Positions 8,792 through 18,030 are shown, counted from the first letter of the stretch. The stretch: DNA of 64,000 nucleotides from S010-25 sp964441285 (GCA_964441285.1 CAYTUK010000010.1:48384-112383), one strand, 5' to 3'. A program made the numbers and translations. The notes: generated from the sequence alone by a model not told the origin.

Positions 8792-9810
8792 TAACTTTTC
8801 TCCTTAGATAATCTAACTGCGGCTAAAATAGCGCCAAGTACCCCAATGCTTTCATTAGTCACCAAAATGACCGCAGTAGTTTCAACCATCGTCTGTAATC
8901 GCCCCTTTTCTTTATAGGCAGAGATAAAATGTTGTGAACACATCCATGTTTGCATTTTTGCTGCCATACCACCACTGATATAAATGCCACCCGCAGGTTT
9001 GAATATAAGGGCAATATTGCCAATATAGGCACCATAAATTTCAACAAAGAGGGTCACCGCCTGAATTGCCATACTCACGCCCGAATTTGCCTGCTGTACA
9101 ATCCACGGCGCATCAATATTTAATGCAGCATCTGGTAATTTCCGGACTGAACTGGCGGTTTGCTGATCATCTCCGATGGCATCTCTTGCAGCAGTACGGA
9201 TAAACTTGTAAATATTTTCAAGTCCTGCCCCAGAGAGAAGTCGCTCATAAGAAACATGATCAAAGCGTTGCATTAAATACTGTAACAATTGAATCTGCAC
9301 CCGATTTACCGGCGCAAAATCCATGTGCCCAGCCTCGGTCGAAAAACTGGTGTAATCGCCTTTACTTTCCTGCGCCCAGGCCACGCCCAGACCAGTGCCT
9401 GCGCCCACCACAACACGGGTAGCACCATCAACGATGGTTGCCGAATTAAGCGTTGTTTTATCCTTGTTTCCCAGACATGAAATGCCTGAAGCAGAGGCCT
9501 GAAAGTCATTCATAAAGTAGACATTATCAATATTGAATCTCTCTCTTAATGTCTGCTTTTCGATCACCCAGGGTAAATTAGTCAGTTGTGCCTGGGTGTC
9601 ACGAATAACCCCAGGAAAAGCCAGCGAAAGCGTTTTTATATTTTTTCCTAGCACGCCACTAGCGTCGATAAATGTATGCAATAAGGTTGGAAAATCGGCA
9701 GACGGGTCACTTGGATAGATGGCTTCAAACAGGATTTTATCCGGCGCATTGGTTTTAGCAATTGCAAAATGCGTTTTTGTTCCACCAACATCAGCGGCAA
9801 TAATAGCCAT
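8791..9810 (-). CDS. glk: Glucokinase Glk (bacterial type, COG0837)
   Basis: Phosphorylates glucose with ATP. At 339 aa, with N-terminal DVGGTKTHFAIA phosphate loop, YFMNDFQASA, the glycine-rich GAGTGLGVAW and STEAGHMDFAP sugar-site motifs. It is the first gene of the minus-strand cluster, and its stop overlaps the glgC start by one base (TAATG). This implies co-expression: glucose released by MalQ or the GH57 enzyme is returned to glucose-6-phosphate, feeding glycogen synthesis or glycolysis. The promoter should lie in the 376-bp gap upstream, where I see no clear consensus. Confidence 0.95.
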   Translation of the reverse strand: MAIIAADVGGTKTHFAIAKTNAPDKILFEAIYPSDPSADFPTLLHTFIDASGVLGKNIKTLSLAFPGVIRDTQAQLTNLPWVIEKQTLRERFNIDNVYFMNDFQASASGISCLGNKDKTTLNSATIVDGATRVVVGAGTGLGVAWAQESKGDYTSFSTEAGHMDFAPVNRVQIQLLQYLMQRFDHVSYERLLSGAGLENIYKFIRTAARDAIGDDQQTASSVRKLPDAALNIDAPWIVQQANSGVSMAIQAVTLFVEIYGAYIGNIALIFKPAGGIYISGGMAAKMQTWMCSQHFISAYKEKGRLQTMVETTAVILVTNESIGVLGAILAAVRLSKEKS

Positions 9811-10186
9811 TGTTCTAATATAAAAAATACAGACAGTTCAAACAGAAAAGGGACAATATCTCACTAACCATGCGATGTATTGAAAACTTCATTGTTGTCA
9901 CCCACTCCTCATATTTTCATAAAAAACCTGATTAGCCCAGGCCTTAGTAACAAACTACCTTAGTGATAAACACAAGCCTTAAAATGCAGGCCAGTAACAA
10001 GCCCCGTCATATATAAACCCAGGCAAGCTGGTTAATAAATAAGATGTGTTGTTTTTTGTTATTTTCAAGTGCCCATAAAAAATATTATTCAATAATGAAC
10101 AATTTCCAGCACCGGATTATAGCAAAACCCACTGCTGGAGCCTTGATAATTATCAAAGCTATTTATCATTATCGAATGTTGGTAGC
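9811..10186. other. 376-bp intergenic region between glk and the lipoprotein operon
   Basis: No credible ORF. It must hold the glk-cluster promoter and the 3' end of the LPP20 transcript. A 22-base near-perfect palindrome lies at 10139-10160 (AGCCTTGATAATTATCAAAG followed by CT). Next to it is a CCAGCA/TGCTGG pair (10107-10112 and 10133-10138). Neither is followed by a T-run, so neither is a classical terminator. Confidence 0.5.
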
Positions 10187-11281
10187 TTAACGATCCACAA
10201 ATGCCAGTACGGTTCGAAAAAGCGATTGCCTGAGTTTCTTATCGATTGATTTCTTCATCCGATTCTTTAACTGTATCTGATTCAGTGCGGACACTTTTAA
10301 CGGCCAACTCTTATAACCAAGCAGATTCTGACCATTCGTCGAAATCAGAGTCAGCTTCAGCGTACCACGTAACCAGTACCAGCCAGCCTGACGAAAAGGT
10401 GGCTCAGCAGTCATCGTTGCTGTCAATTGATAGCCAACATCACCAAGATTAAATCCTGCTTCAGACGCAGCACCCTGAAGCATCTCACCCAGACCACCGA
10501 TATTATCTTTAATAATTGCTGTTCTTAGCGGTAATGTACGCAAAGCTTTATACATCCGCGCATTAATTACAGCCAGATTCCAGCGTGAGGGAATCCCGCG
10601 GCCTTTGAGATCAATAATTTTTAATGTTTTCTGTAAAGCCTGTCGCTTCTGCTGTAACTGGCGAGCTGAATTTAAATCGGCAATTTTTAATAATGGATTT
10701 TCCCGATGTGATGACTGCTGTAATACAAATTCAGTTTTTTTATCCAGGCGCTGCATTTGCTGGCGCAGGTTATTGCCTGCCTGCGCTCTATCAAGTATGG
10801 CAAGGGCAAAATAACTGCCATCATCAGGATTCTTCCACTGTTCAGCAATCCGCGCACCGTTGAGTCTTTTTTTTGTACGTACATTAAGCGTACGGCTCAA
10901 CTGCTGGCTCTGCTTTACGCTTTCTGCTCCATTTTGTCGACGTGATTCAACGTTCTCATACGTTGTTGAGGACTGACGAATTTGTACTTCAAATATTTTT
11001 GCTAAATTGGACAGTGCCCTGTTCTCCGCCGTCTCCGCTGTTACAGCTGAGCCAGTCGCATATAAATACTTAAAATTTGGATACAGGGCTGGTTCACCAC
11101 TCACCCACTGTGGTACACCATCACTGCGCGCCTTTACGGATCCCGTTTGTGCACAGGAATTTAACAACAGGCCACATAATAAAAAAGCCATTACACGAAC
11201 CTTCTGCACAGGCAGATTGGTTACAAAACAATTCACGACAGGAATACTAGCCATTATTTTTGAGTTTCTCCAGGTGATCAT
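10187..11281 (-). CDS. LPP20-type outer-membrane lipoprotein
   Basis: The N-terminus contains a hydrophobic stretch ending in a lipobox (MAFLLCGLLLNSC, Cys about residue 43), so the mature protein is a lipoprotein. After it comes a segment typical of the LPP20 family, PQWVSGEPALYPNFKYLYATGSA, followed by TAETAENRALSNLAKIFEVQI. The true start may be one of several internal ATGs nearer the lipobox. It is the last gene of a three-gene minus-strand set with lpoB and a COG3014 protein, a grouping known from Vibrio and Shewanella relatives. Its biochemical role is unknown; a cell-envelope function fits. Confidence 0.75.
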   Translation of the reverse strand: MITWRNSKIMASIPVVNCFVTNLPVQKVRVMAFLLCGLLLNSCAQTGSVKARSDGVPQWVSGEPALYPNFKYLYATGSAVTAETAENRALSNLAKIFEVQIRQSSTTYENVESRRQNGAESVKQSQQLSRTLNVRTKKRLNGARIAEQWKNPDDGSYFALAILDRAQAGNNLRQQMQRLDKKTEFVLQQSSHRENPLLKIADLNSARQLQQKRQALQKTLKIIDLKGRGIPSRWNLAVINARMYKALRTLPLRTAIIKDNIGGLGEMLQGAASEAGFNLGDVGYQLTATMTAEPPFRQAGWYWLRGTLKLTLISTNGQNLLGYKSWPLKVSALNQIQLKNRMKKSIDKKLRQSLFRTVLAFVDR

Positions 11282-11329
11282 TTCTCAGTAATACACCTTT
11301 CCCCTTTGACCGTTCGTTACATTAATTTA

Positions 11330-12754
11330 TTATTTAATCGAACTGAATAAGGATGCGGTTTTAGCTGCCGATTTAATCGGACTTTTTTTATTTTTGGTGA
11401 TGCTTACAACGGGAGCTATCCAGCGTTTAATTAAAAATGTCAGTTGCTGTGATTTTATGTTAACCATCTGTGACTGACTATCCACAGTATAACCCGCCGA
11501 GTCTATCATGTTAATATGCAGTGTATGCTCCCCTACGGGTAAACGGATACGTTGCAACTGAATCGCCTCAGGCAAGGTTGACCAGCTACGCGTATCTGCG
11601 CGCTCGGTTATCAAATTAGCAACTGTCATTAAAAAGCCAGCCACTGGGCTTTTGTTTTCTGCAGAATGCTGTGAATTATATTTAATCACTGCCCGCGTGA
11701 TTGCACGGGCCATAATACCGGGCATCGCCTGTGCCAACGCATGTCTTGCCAGCGCATCAATGTTTTCAACCGTTTCCAGTCTAAACCGTTTAGGCTTATC
11801 ATTACGCGCTTTAGCAATACCTGTATCAACACTAATTTTTGCATATTTCAAAGTTTGCTTTGGGGCTCTATAAACAGGAAATGCAATTCGCAGATTTTTC
11901 TGCACTTTAGCTGCATAGATAGAAATATCTGCTTCACTACGCACTGGTGCCAGTCCATTATTCAAAATAATAATTAAGTCTCCAAATTTTTTACTGGCAC
12001 CCGGGATTTTATAATGATGTAAACCAAAGGTCTTTTTATAGCGCCTATATTCATTCAATAAACCCAGTTTTTTTGTCTGCCGTAATAAATTTTTCTTTAA
12101 AGTCAGGGGGATTGGTAGATGTCCAGTATAGGTTTCACCTTTATAGAGTTTATACGCCTTACGGTAAGAAATTAAAGCATCATAATTTTCACCCAGGCTT
12201 TCATAAATCATCCCGGCAAAATAACGAACAAAGGCATCATTTGTCGATTTATCATCCCATGCCTGCATTTCCACTTCTGCCTGCAACATCTCAACCCGCG
12301 CTGCATCTCTATCCTTTAGCTGAATATAATTCATCGCCATAAAAGCATGCAACAAAAGTTTTTCGTAATGATCACCCGCGTACCCCCTTAAAGTTTCATT
12401 AATGGTAATCGCTTCCAGATTTTCAGTAATGCTAATACCATATAAGGCTTGCATTTCCTTTTTGGCAACTTCGAATATTCTATTACTGGCTTTATACTGA
12501 TGATTAATCCGTTGTAACATACCCTTGTTAAGTGAATCGATAACTTTTTTCTGTGTCAGGTCGGTCTTTTCTGCAATCGCTAATGCGAGTTGGGGTCGCC
12601 CCTGTAATAACTCACCTCGCATCGTCATACCACGATGAGGATAGATGGCACAGGCCTGCAAGATAGCGATAGAGCCCATTATCAGCCCCCATCTCAACCC
12701 GCGTAGCATGAATATTCGCCACTTAAAACACCCATACGAGGCAAATTCAGTCAT
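11330..12754 (-). CDS. COG3014-family lipoprotein of unknown function
   Basis: A 474-aa protein whose N-terminus (likely start MLRGLRWG, about 15 codons in) is a lipoprotein signal ending ILQAC. The middle (about 60-220) is helical and TPR-like, with HAFMAMNYIQLKDRDAARVEMLQAE and FAGMIYESLGENYDALISYRKAY resembling paired helices. The C-terminal third holds a beta-rich segment with LPVGEHTLHINMIDSAGY, like a PEGA or carboxypeptidase-regulatory fold. It lies between lpoB and the LPP20 gene on one strand. I recognise the family from gene order and sequence character, but no function is established. Confidence 0.7.
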   Translation of the reverse strand: MTEFASYGCFKWRIFMLRGLRWGLIMGSIAILQACAIYPHRGMTMRGELLQGRPQLALAIAEKTDLTQKKVIDSLNKGMLQRINHQYKASNRIFEVAKKEMQALYGISITENLEAITINETLRGYAGDHYEKLLLHAFMAMNYIQLKDRDAARVEMLQAEVEMQAWDDKSTNDAFVRYFAGMIYESLGENYDALISYRKAYKLYKGETYTGHLPIPLTLKKNLLRQTKKLGLLNEYRRYKKTFGLHHYKIPGASKKFGDLIIILNNGLAPVRSEADISIYAAKVQKNLRIAFPVYRAPKQTLKYAKISVDTGIAKARNDKPKRFRLETVENIDALARHALAQAMPGIMARAITRAVIKYNSQHSAENKSPVAGFLMTVANLITERADTRSWSTLPEAIQLQRIRLPVGEHTLHINMIDSAGYTVDSQSQMVNIKSQQLTFLIKRWIAPVVSITKNKKSPIKSAAKTASLFSSIK

Positions 12755-12826
12755 CTATTTTTTTCTCAGAAAAGACGGTTTTATCCTCGACACAAACAGA
12801 CTGGATATCGAGTCCTGAATTCACCT

Positions 12827-12856
12827 TTACAGACGAAAGTGCTACAGACGAAAACG
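12827..12856. repeat. 15-bp tandem duplication spanning the lpoB stop codon
   Basis: On the minus strand the two units are CGTTTTCGTCTGTAG (12856-12842) and CACTTTCGTCTGTAA (12841-12827), differing at three positions. Both are in the lpoB frame: the first encodes RFRL plus the TAG stop, and the second would encode HFRL plus a TAA stop. The C-terminal codons and terminator have therefore been duplicated together. Confidence 0.85.
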
Positions 12857-13480
12857 GCTTTTTTTAATGGTTTTTTTGATTTTTTTCTCCCCTAGCCAAA
12901 CTTTCTGGTTTGTCGCCAGATTAATTAGTGCTAAATCAATCTGGTAAAAGCGTACCTGTTCGCCACTAATGGCATCAACAATACTATTGATACTTCCTGT
13001 CAACATAAAATCTGCACCGCTTTCCTGTCCCATTGCTTTGCGGGTTGATTCACTCGCATTTAAATCCTGATCTTTACGTTCATTACGCACTTCTACACGT
13101 TCTGTATGGGAAGCGACAAAAGCCACTTCGCCTGAATTAATCAATGCACGTTCTATATCGGCAATAAAGGTACGCGTATTGATATGTTCGTAACTCAAAT
13201 TCCTCACCGTACCAACGATAACCGTTGGTATCTTGCCGTGCTTACGATTAAAGTTACTTAGCCAGTTACGTGATAATGCATCCTGAATCATTTCTTTTGC
13301 AACCAGGCGAGAGTCAGTATCATTCCAGTTACCACTTAAATCCGTAACACTGTTAGCTTTAATACGTGTTACCTTTGGGCTACAGGCCGTTAAGCTCACA
13401 ACCAAAGAGGTGCCTAAAATTACGGTAAAGAGGGTATAAATAGATCTTTTGATCATTGTATCAATGACATTGACGCCCAT
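12842..13480 (-). CDS. lpoB: Penicillin-binding protein activator LpoB-like lipoprotein
   Basis: LpoB is an outer-membrane lipoprotein that reaches through the peptidoglycan to activate PBP1b. The 212-aa protein has a signal ending VVSLTAC (lipobox), then DLSGNWNDTDSRLVAKEMIQ and the family segment IERALINSGEVAFVAS, and ends with a basic tail RFRL. A start at the internal ATG before IKRSIYTLF (8 codons in) is equally possible. It is first in the operon with the COG3014 and LPP20 lipoprotein genes, where this LpoB/YcfM-like family is commonly found. No PBP gene is nearby. The C-terminus sits in a 15-bp duplication. Confidence 0.82.
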   Translation of the reverse strand: MGVNVIDTMIKRSIYTLFTVILGTSLVVSLTACSPKVTRIKANSVTDLSGNWNDTDSRLVAKEMIQDALSRNWLSNFNRKHGKIPTVIVGTVRNLSYEHINTRTFIADIERALINSGEVAFVASHTERVEVRNERKDQDLNASESTRKAMGQESGADFMLTGSINSIVDAISGEQVRFYQIDLALINLATNQKVWLGEKKIKKTIKKSRFRL

Positions 13481-13710
13481 TTTTCAACTCCTGCTGAGAA
13501 TAAGTTTTAACCATAGAATGCGGGGTTAATGATAATATTTTCCATGCCTATCTTATATCATTAAGCACGTTGAAAATTACAATAACCCTTACATTGATAA
13601 ATAAATAATGCATAAACAGCATAATTTAGCGACTTTTATGGCTTTATTGATTGTCCAGTAATTGTCTATCTGTACTTGCGCCATGACTGTGCAGCAGGTA
13701 TCTTCACCGC

Positions 13711-15042
13711 ATGAAACCAATTGACACATTACTGCATGCTCGCTGGGTTATACCCATTGCCCGCCATGCCCGCCAACAAACACTGGAAAATCACGCTATT
13801 GCAATAGATGATGGGCATATTATTGACATTATCCCCAGCAATCAGGCAGATCGGCATTACCAACCACGAACTAAAAAAAATTATTCTAACCATGTTTTAA
13901 TGCCGGGATTTATAAACTGCCACACGCATGCAGCAATGAACTTATTTCGCGGACTAGCTGATGACCTGCATTTGATGGACTGGCTGCAAAACCATATTTG
14001 GCCAGCAGAAGCGGCTTTTGTGAATGAAGCCTTTGTGCAACACGGCACAGAACTGGCCATTGCCGAAATGCTACGCAGCGGCACTACCTGCTTTAACGAT
14101 ATGTATTTTTTTCCCGATGTCACCGCCAGAGTTGCTACCGATACCGGCATCCGTGCCTGTGTTGGACTGATTGTTATTGACGCTCCCACAGTATGGGCAA
14201 ATAGCATTGAAGAGTACCTCGATAAAGGTCTGGCAGTCCGTGATCATTTTAAAGATCATGAACTAATCAGCACCGCTTTCGCTCCTCACGCACCCTATAC
14301 TGTCGCTAATAGTTCACTACAAAAAATCAGCGTACTGGCGAACGAACTTGACCTGAACATTCATATGCATGTGCATGAAACAGCACATGAAGTCAATGAA
14401 GCCCTGAAAACAACAGGAAAACGCCCACTGCAACGCCTTGATGAGCTTGGGCTGCTATCCCCTGCATTACTTGCCGTCCATATGACACAGCTCACACCAG
14501 CAGAAATAGAGCGGGCAGCTACCACCGGAACAAGCATTGTACATTGCCCTGAATCAAACATGAAACTGGCCAGTGGTATATGCCCGGTTGTAGCCTTACA
14601 GCAGGCCGGTGTTAATATCGCACTAGGCACTGACAGCGCTTCAAGTAATAATGATCTAGATATGTTTAGTGAAATGCGCAGCGCAGCGCTGCTAGCAAAA
14701 GTCAGCACACAGGATGCCACCGCATTAACCGCTTATGAAGTCTTAAAAATGGCAACCATCAATGCAGCCCAGGCTTTGGGTATTGATGCGACCACCGGTT
14801 CACTGGAAAAAGGCAAATCTGCCGATATTATTGCCGTAAATTTCGATACAATAGAGTCAACACCTGTCTATGACCCAATCTCACATCTGGTTTATAGCTG
14901 CTCACGCGAACAGGTAAGTGATGTCTGGATAGCCGGTAAACAATGTCTCAATGAACGCCATCTAACAACACTGGATGAAAATAAGATTAAACAGCAGGCA
15001 CAAACCCTTAGCCAGCAGATAAAATACAAAAAAATAAACTAA
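13711..15042 (+). CDS. mtaD: 5-methylthioadenosine/S-adenosylhomocysteine deaminase (TRZ/ATZ amidohydrolase)
   Basis: Metal-dependent amidohydrolase predicted to deaminate methylthioadenosine and/or S-adenosylhomocysteine in purine and methionine salvage. At 443 aa, metal ligands are visible: MPGFINCHTHAAMN (HxH), IHMHVHETAHEV (His and Glu), LLAVHMTQL and LGTDSASSNNDLDMF (catalytic Asp). It is followed after 37 bp by ubiG and the HAD phosphatase. The same trio is known from Pseudomonas (mtaD-ubiG-mupP), which supports MtaD over a herbicide hydrolase. The start is the first ATG after the divergent promoter region shared with lpoB. Confidence 0.88.
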   Translation: MKPIDTLLHARWVIPIARHARQQTLENHAIAIDDGHIIDIIPSNQADRHYQPRTKKNYSNHVLMPGFINCHTHAAMNLFRGLADDLHLMDWLQNHIWPAEAAFVNEAFVQHGTELAIAEMLRSGTTCFNDMYFFPDVTARVATDTGIRACVGLIVIDAPTVWANSIEEYLDKGLAVRDHFKDHELISTAFAPHAPYTVANSSLQKISVLANELDLNIHMHVHETAHEVNEALKTTGKRPLQRLDELGLLSPALLAVHMTQLTPAEIERAATTGTSIVHCPESNMKLASGICPVVALQQAGVNIALGTDSASSNNDLDMFSEMRSAALLAKVSTQDATALTAYEVLKMATINAAQALGIDATTGSLEKGKSADIIAVNFDTIESTPVYDPISHLVYSCSREQVSDVWIAGKQCLNERHLTTLDENKIKQQAQTLSQQIKYKKIN

Positions 15043-15079
15043 TATATCCATATATTACAACCTATTATTATACTGAATT

Positions 15080-15796
15080 ATGAAAACAGAAACGCCCAAT
15101 ATCGACCCTGCTGAAATTAAAAAGTTTGATGACCTGGCATCACGCTGGTGGGATAAAAATGGTGAGTTCAAAGCACTGCATGAAATGAACCCAATACGCC
15201 TGAACTTTATCAATGCAGGCAGTGCCTTAAACGATAAAACAGTGCTGGATATTGGTTGTGGTGGTGGTATTCTGAGTGAAAGCATGGCCAAAAGTGGTGC
15301 TCAGGTCTGCGGTATAGATATGGGTAAAGCCCCCCTTTCTGTGGCACGTTTACATGCACTGGAAGAAGAACTGGAAATTGATTATCAACCATCGACAGCT
15401 GAAGACTTCGCCAGGCAGCATGTCGCCAGCTACGATATCATCACCTGCATGGAAATGCTGGAACACGTACCCAACCCTACTTCTATCGTCAACGCCTGCT
15501 TTGAACTGTGTAAACCCGGTGGCTCCGTTTACTTTTCGACCCTCAATCGTAACCCGAAATCTTATGCACTGGCTATCATCGGAGCCGAATATATCATGAA
15601 GATGTTACCTAAAGGGACGCACGACTACAGTAAATTTATCCGCCCTTCTGAACTTGACGCATGGGCGCGACAGGCAGGGCTGGAACTAATCAATATTGCC
15701 GGTATCGAGTATCACCCCCTCACCCACCTGTTTCGGCGCTCACACAGTGTTGATGTCAATTATATGGTGCATTACAAGCGCCCGGTTACAGATTAG
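15080..15796 (+). CDS. ubiG: Ubiquinone biosynthesis O-methyltransferase UbiG
   Basis: SAM-dependent class I methyltransferase performing both O-methylations of ubiquinone synthesis. At 238 aa it has the typical UbiG length. Key segments are the N-terminal FDDLASRWWDKNGEFKALH, motif I VLDIGCGGGILSE, YDIITCMEMLEHVP and late THDYSKFIRPSEL. The stop TAG (15794-15796) overlaps the GTG start of the next gene by one base, so the two are translationally coupled. It implies an aerobic ubiquinone-based respiratory chain. Confidence 0.97.
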   Translation: MKTETPNIDPAEIKKFDDLASRWWDKNGEFKALHEMNPIRLNFINAGSALNDKTVLDIGCGGGILSESMAKSGAQVCGIDMGKAPLSVARLHALEEELEIDYQPSTAEDFARQHVASYDIITCMEMLEHVPNPTSIVNACFELCKPGGSVYFSTLNRNPKSYALAIIGAEYIMKMLPKGTHDYSKFIRPSELDAWARQAGLELINIAGIEYHPLTHLFRRSHSVDVNYMVHYKRPVTD

Positions 15797-16464
15797 TGTC
15801 TGCCATCAAAACGGTTTTATTTGATCTCGACGGCACACTTATCGACACTGCACCGGATATGGCAACGGCGCTGATCAAACTATGTAAAGAAGAAAAACAG
15901 CCAGTGCTGGATTATAAAACCATCCGCCCACATGTTTCCAATGGCAGCATTGCACTGGTTAAGCTTGCCTTTGGTGATCAGCTCGATGCATACAGACTCA
16001 AACAGCTAAAAACTCGCTACCTCGATATTTACAAAAACCACCTTACCGCTGAGTCAAAACTGTTTGATGGAATGGATGCGGTATTACTGGAACTAGAAAA
16101 GCAGAAAATTAAGTGGGGGGTGGTGACCAATAAACCGGGCTGGTTAACACTGCCGCTAATGCAGGCACTTAAACTGGACCAACGTGCAACCTGTATTGTC
16201 AGTTCAGATTCAACAGAAAACCGTAAGCCACACCCAGGCCCTATGTATTATGCCTGCGAACTCAGCAACAGCTCAGCAGATGAATGTATTTATATCGGGG
16301 ATGCAAAACGTGATATAGAAGCCGGACAGAATGCTGGGATGCAAACCATGCTTGCTCTATATGGCTACCTTGACGAAGAAGATACTACACAATGGAATGC
16401 AGATTTTTCTATAACCAAACCAGCGGATATATTATTACATCTGCTACCACTGCTATCCCGTTAA
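15796..16464 (+). CDS. mupP: HAD phosphatase, probably N-acetylmuramic acid 6-phosphate phosphatase MupP (alternatively Gph)
   Basis: A 222-aa HAD-superfamily phosphatase with motif I FDLDGTLIDTAPD (Asp nucleophile), motif II VVTNKP, a motif III lysine in ENRKPHP and motif IV YIGDAKRDIEAG. It starts at a GTG overlapping the ubiG stop. Automatic annotation would say phosphoglycolate phosphatase. Placement directly after mtaD-ubiG, and the ESKLFDGM...WGVVTNKP pattern, match Pseudomonas MupP, which dephosphorylates MurNAc-6-P in cell-wall recycling. This is an inference from synteny and recalled family sequence. A 7-bp duplication TTAACGA covers the stop. Confidence 0.78.
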   Translation: MSAIKTVLFDLDGTLIDTAPDMATALIKLCKEEKQPVLDYKTIRPHVSNGSIALVKLAFGDQLDAYRLKQLKTRYLDIYKNHLTAESKLFDGMDAVLLELEKQKIKWGVVTNKPGWLTLPLMQALKLDQRATCIVSSDSTENRKPHPGPMYYACELSNSSADECIYIGDAKRDIEAGQNAGMQTMLALYGYLDEEDTTQWNADFSITKPADILLHLLPLLSR

Positions 16465-16581
16465 CGATTAACGACATAGATAAATAAACAAAATTTATTT
16501 ATAAAAATAACACGTAACGCGGCAGAAATAGTAACCCTGATATTTTAATTATTTAACCTCTTTACCTGGATTAAATTGCTC

Positions 16582-18030
16582 ATGCCGCGCACCCTTAATA
16601 AAGTTTTTACTCTGCTAACATTTATTACCACCCTGTTCCTACCCCAGCTTGTGCTGGCGAGCACTGCGGCTAAAATAGCGAGTATACACATGCCTGTAGA
16701 CCTGACTAATAGCGATTTAGGTTTTTTTGCTCTTGGCCTGTTTGTTTTTGCCTATCTATTGGTGATGGCTGAAGAATTCACTAATTTGCGTAAATCCAAA
16801 CCGGTTATGCTTGCCGCCGGCATCATCTGGGGCAGTATTGGCTGGTACTACACACAACACGGCATGCCTGAACTGGCTGAAAAGGCGGTTCGTAAAAGTC
16901 TGCTTGAATATGCGGAGCTTATGTTGTTCCTGCTGGTTGCAATGACCTACGTCAATGCCATGATAGAACGCAGAGTATTTGATGCATTACGCTCCTGGCT
17001 GATTAATAAAGGCTTTGGTTTCCGACAACTTTTTTGGCTCACTGGCGGCCTTGCCTTCTTTATCTCGCCCGTTGCTGATAACCTGACCACAGCATTATTA
17101 ATGTGTGCAGTCGTTCTGGCAGTTGGTGGTAACAATACTAAATTCGTTTCTTTAGCCTGTATTAACATTGTTATCGCCGCCAATGCTGGCGGCGCTTATT
17201 CACCCTTTGGCGACATTACAACCTTAATGGTATGGCAAAAAGGCAAGGTCGAATTCTGGGAGTTTTTTGCCCTGTTTATTCCTGCCGCAGTAAATTTTTT
17301 GATACCAGCGAGCATTATGCATTTTGCTGTACCCAAAGACAAACCACAGTCACATAACGATTCAGCTTCCATGCTACGCGGCGCAAAACGCATTATATTT
17401 CTATTCTTCTGCACCATTATAACGGCAGTTAGTTTCCATAACTTTCTTGGTTTACCCCCCGTTATCGGCATGTTAACTGGGCTAGGTTATTTACAATTTT
17501 TGGGTTATTATCTAAAAACAACTTACACTAAATGCCTTGAACGCACTTCAACAATAAAGGAAGAGGATCACCTCTCCAGCGTTGCTCCATTTGATGTCTT
17601 CAGTAAAATCGCGCTTGCAGAGTGGGATACTCTGTTCTTTTTCTACGGCGTTGTACTTTGTGTTGGTGGTCTCGGTTTTATCGGCTATCTGTCACTTTTC
17701 TCTGAATTAATCTATTCAAACCTGGGGCCAACACATGCAAACGTACTGGTTGGATTGCTCTCTTCCATTATTGACAATATTCCTGTTATGTACGCAGTAC
17801 TATCAATGAATCCTGATATGTCGGTTGGTCAATGGTTATTAGTTACATTCACCGCCGGCGTTGGCGGCTCTTTACTGTCGATTGGCTCAGCTGCAGGTGT
17901 CGCCCTGATGGGACAGGCCAAAGGTAAATATACCTTCTTTACACATTTAAAATGGACCCCTGTTATTGCACTGGGTTACGCCAGCAGTGTCATCATTCAC
18001 CTGTGGTTAAATGCAAGGTACTTTCACTAA
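16582..18030 (+). CDS. nhaD: Na+/H+ antiporter NhaD
   Basis: Inner-membrane sodium/proton antiporter for Na+ export and pH homeostasis. It is about 482 aa with an N-terminal signal-like segment, then roughly a dozen hydrophobic spans. NhaD/IT-superfamily hallmarks include SPVADNLTTALLMCAVVLAVGG, ANAGGAYSPFGDITTLMVW and late LLSSIIDNIPVMYAVLSM, with acidic/polar residues inside membrane spans. I use the ATG at 16582; a TTG two codons upstream is also possible. It is monocistronic: a 117-bp gap precedes it and a convergent gene follows. NhaD is common in marine and haloalkaliphilic gammaproteobacteria. Confidence 0.92.
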   Translation: MPRTLNKVFTLLTFITTLFLPQLVLASTAAKIASIHMPVDLTNSDLGFFALGLFVFAYLLVMAEEFTNLRKSKPVMLAAGIIWGSIGWYYTQHGMPELAEKAVRKSLLEYAELMLFLLVAMTYVNAMIERRVFDALRSWLINKGFGFRQLFWLTGGLAFFISPVADNLTTALLMCAVVLAVGGNNTKFVSLACINIVIAANAGGAYSPFGDITTLMVWQKGKVEFWEFFALFIPAAVNFLIPASIMHFAVPKDKPQSHNDSASMLRGAKRIIFLFFCTIITAVSFHNFLGLPPVIGMLTGLGYLQFLGYYLKTTYTKCLERTSTIKEEDHLSSVAPFDVFSKIALAEWDTLFFFYGVVLCVGGLGFIGYLSLFSELIYSNLGPTHANVLVGLLSSIIDNIPVMYAVLSMNPDMSVGQWLLVTFTAGVGGSLLSIGSAAGVALMGQAKGKYTFFTHLKWTPVIALGYASSVIIHLWLNARYFH

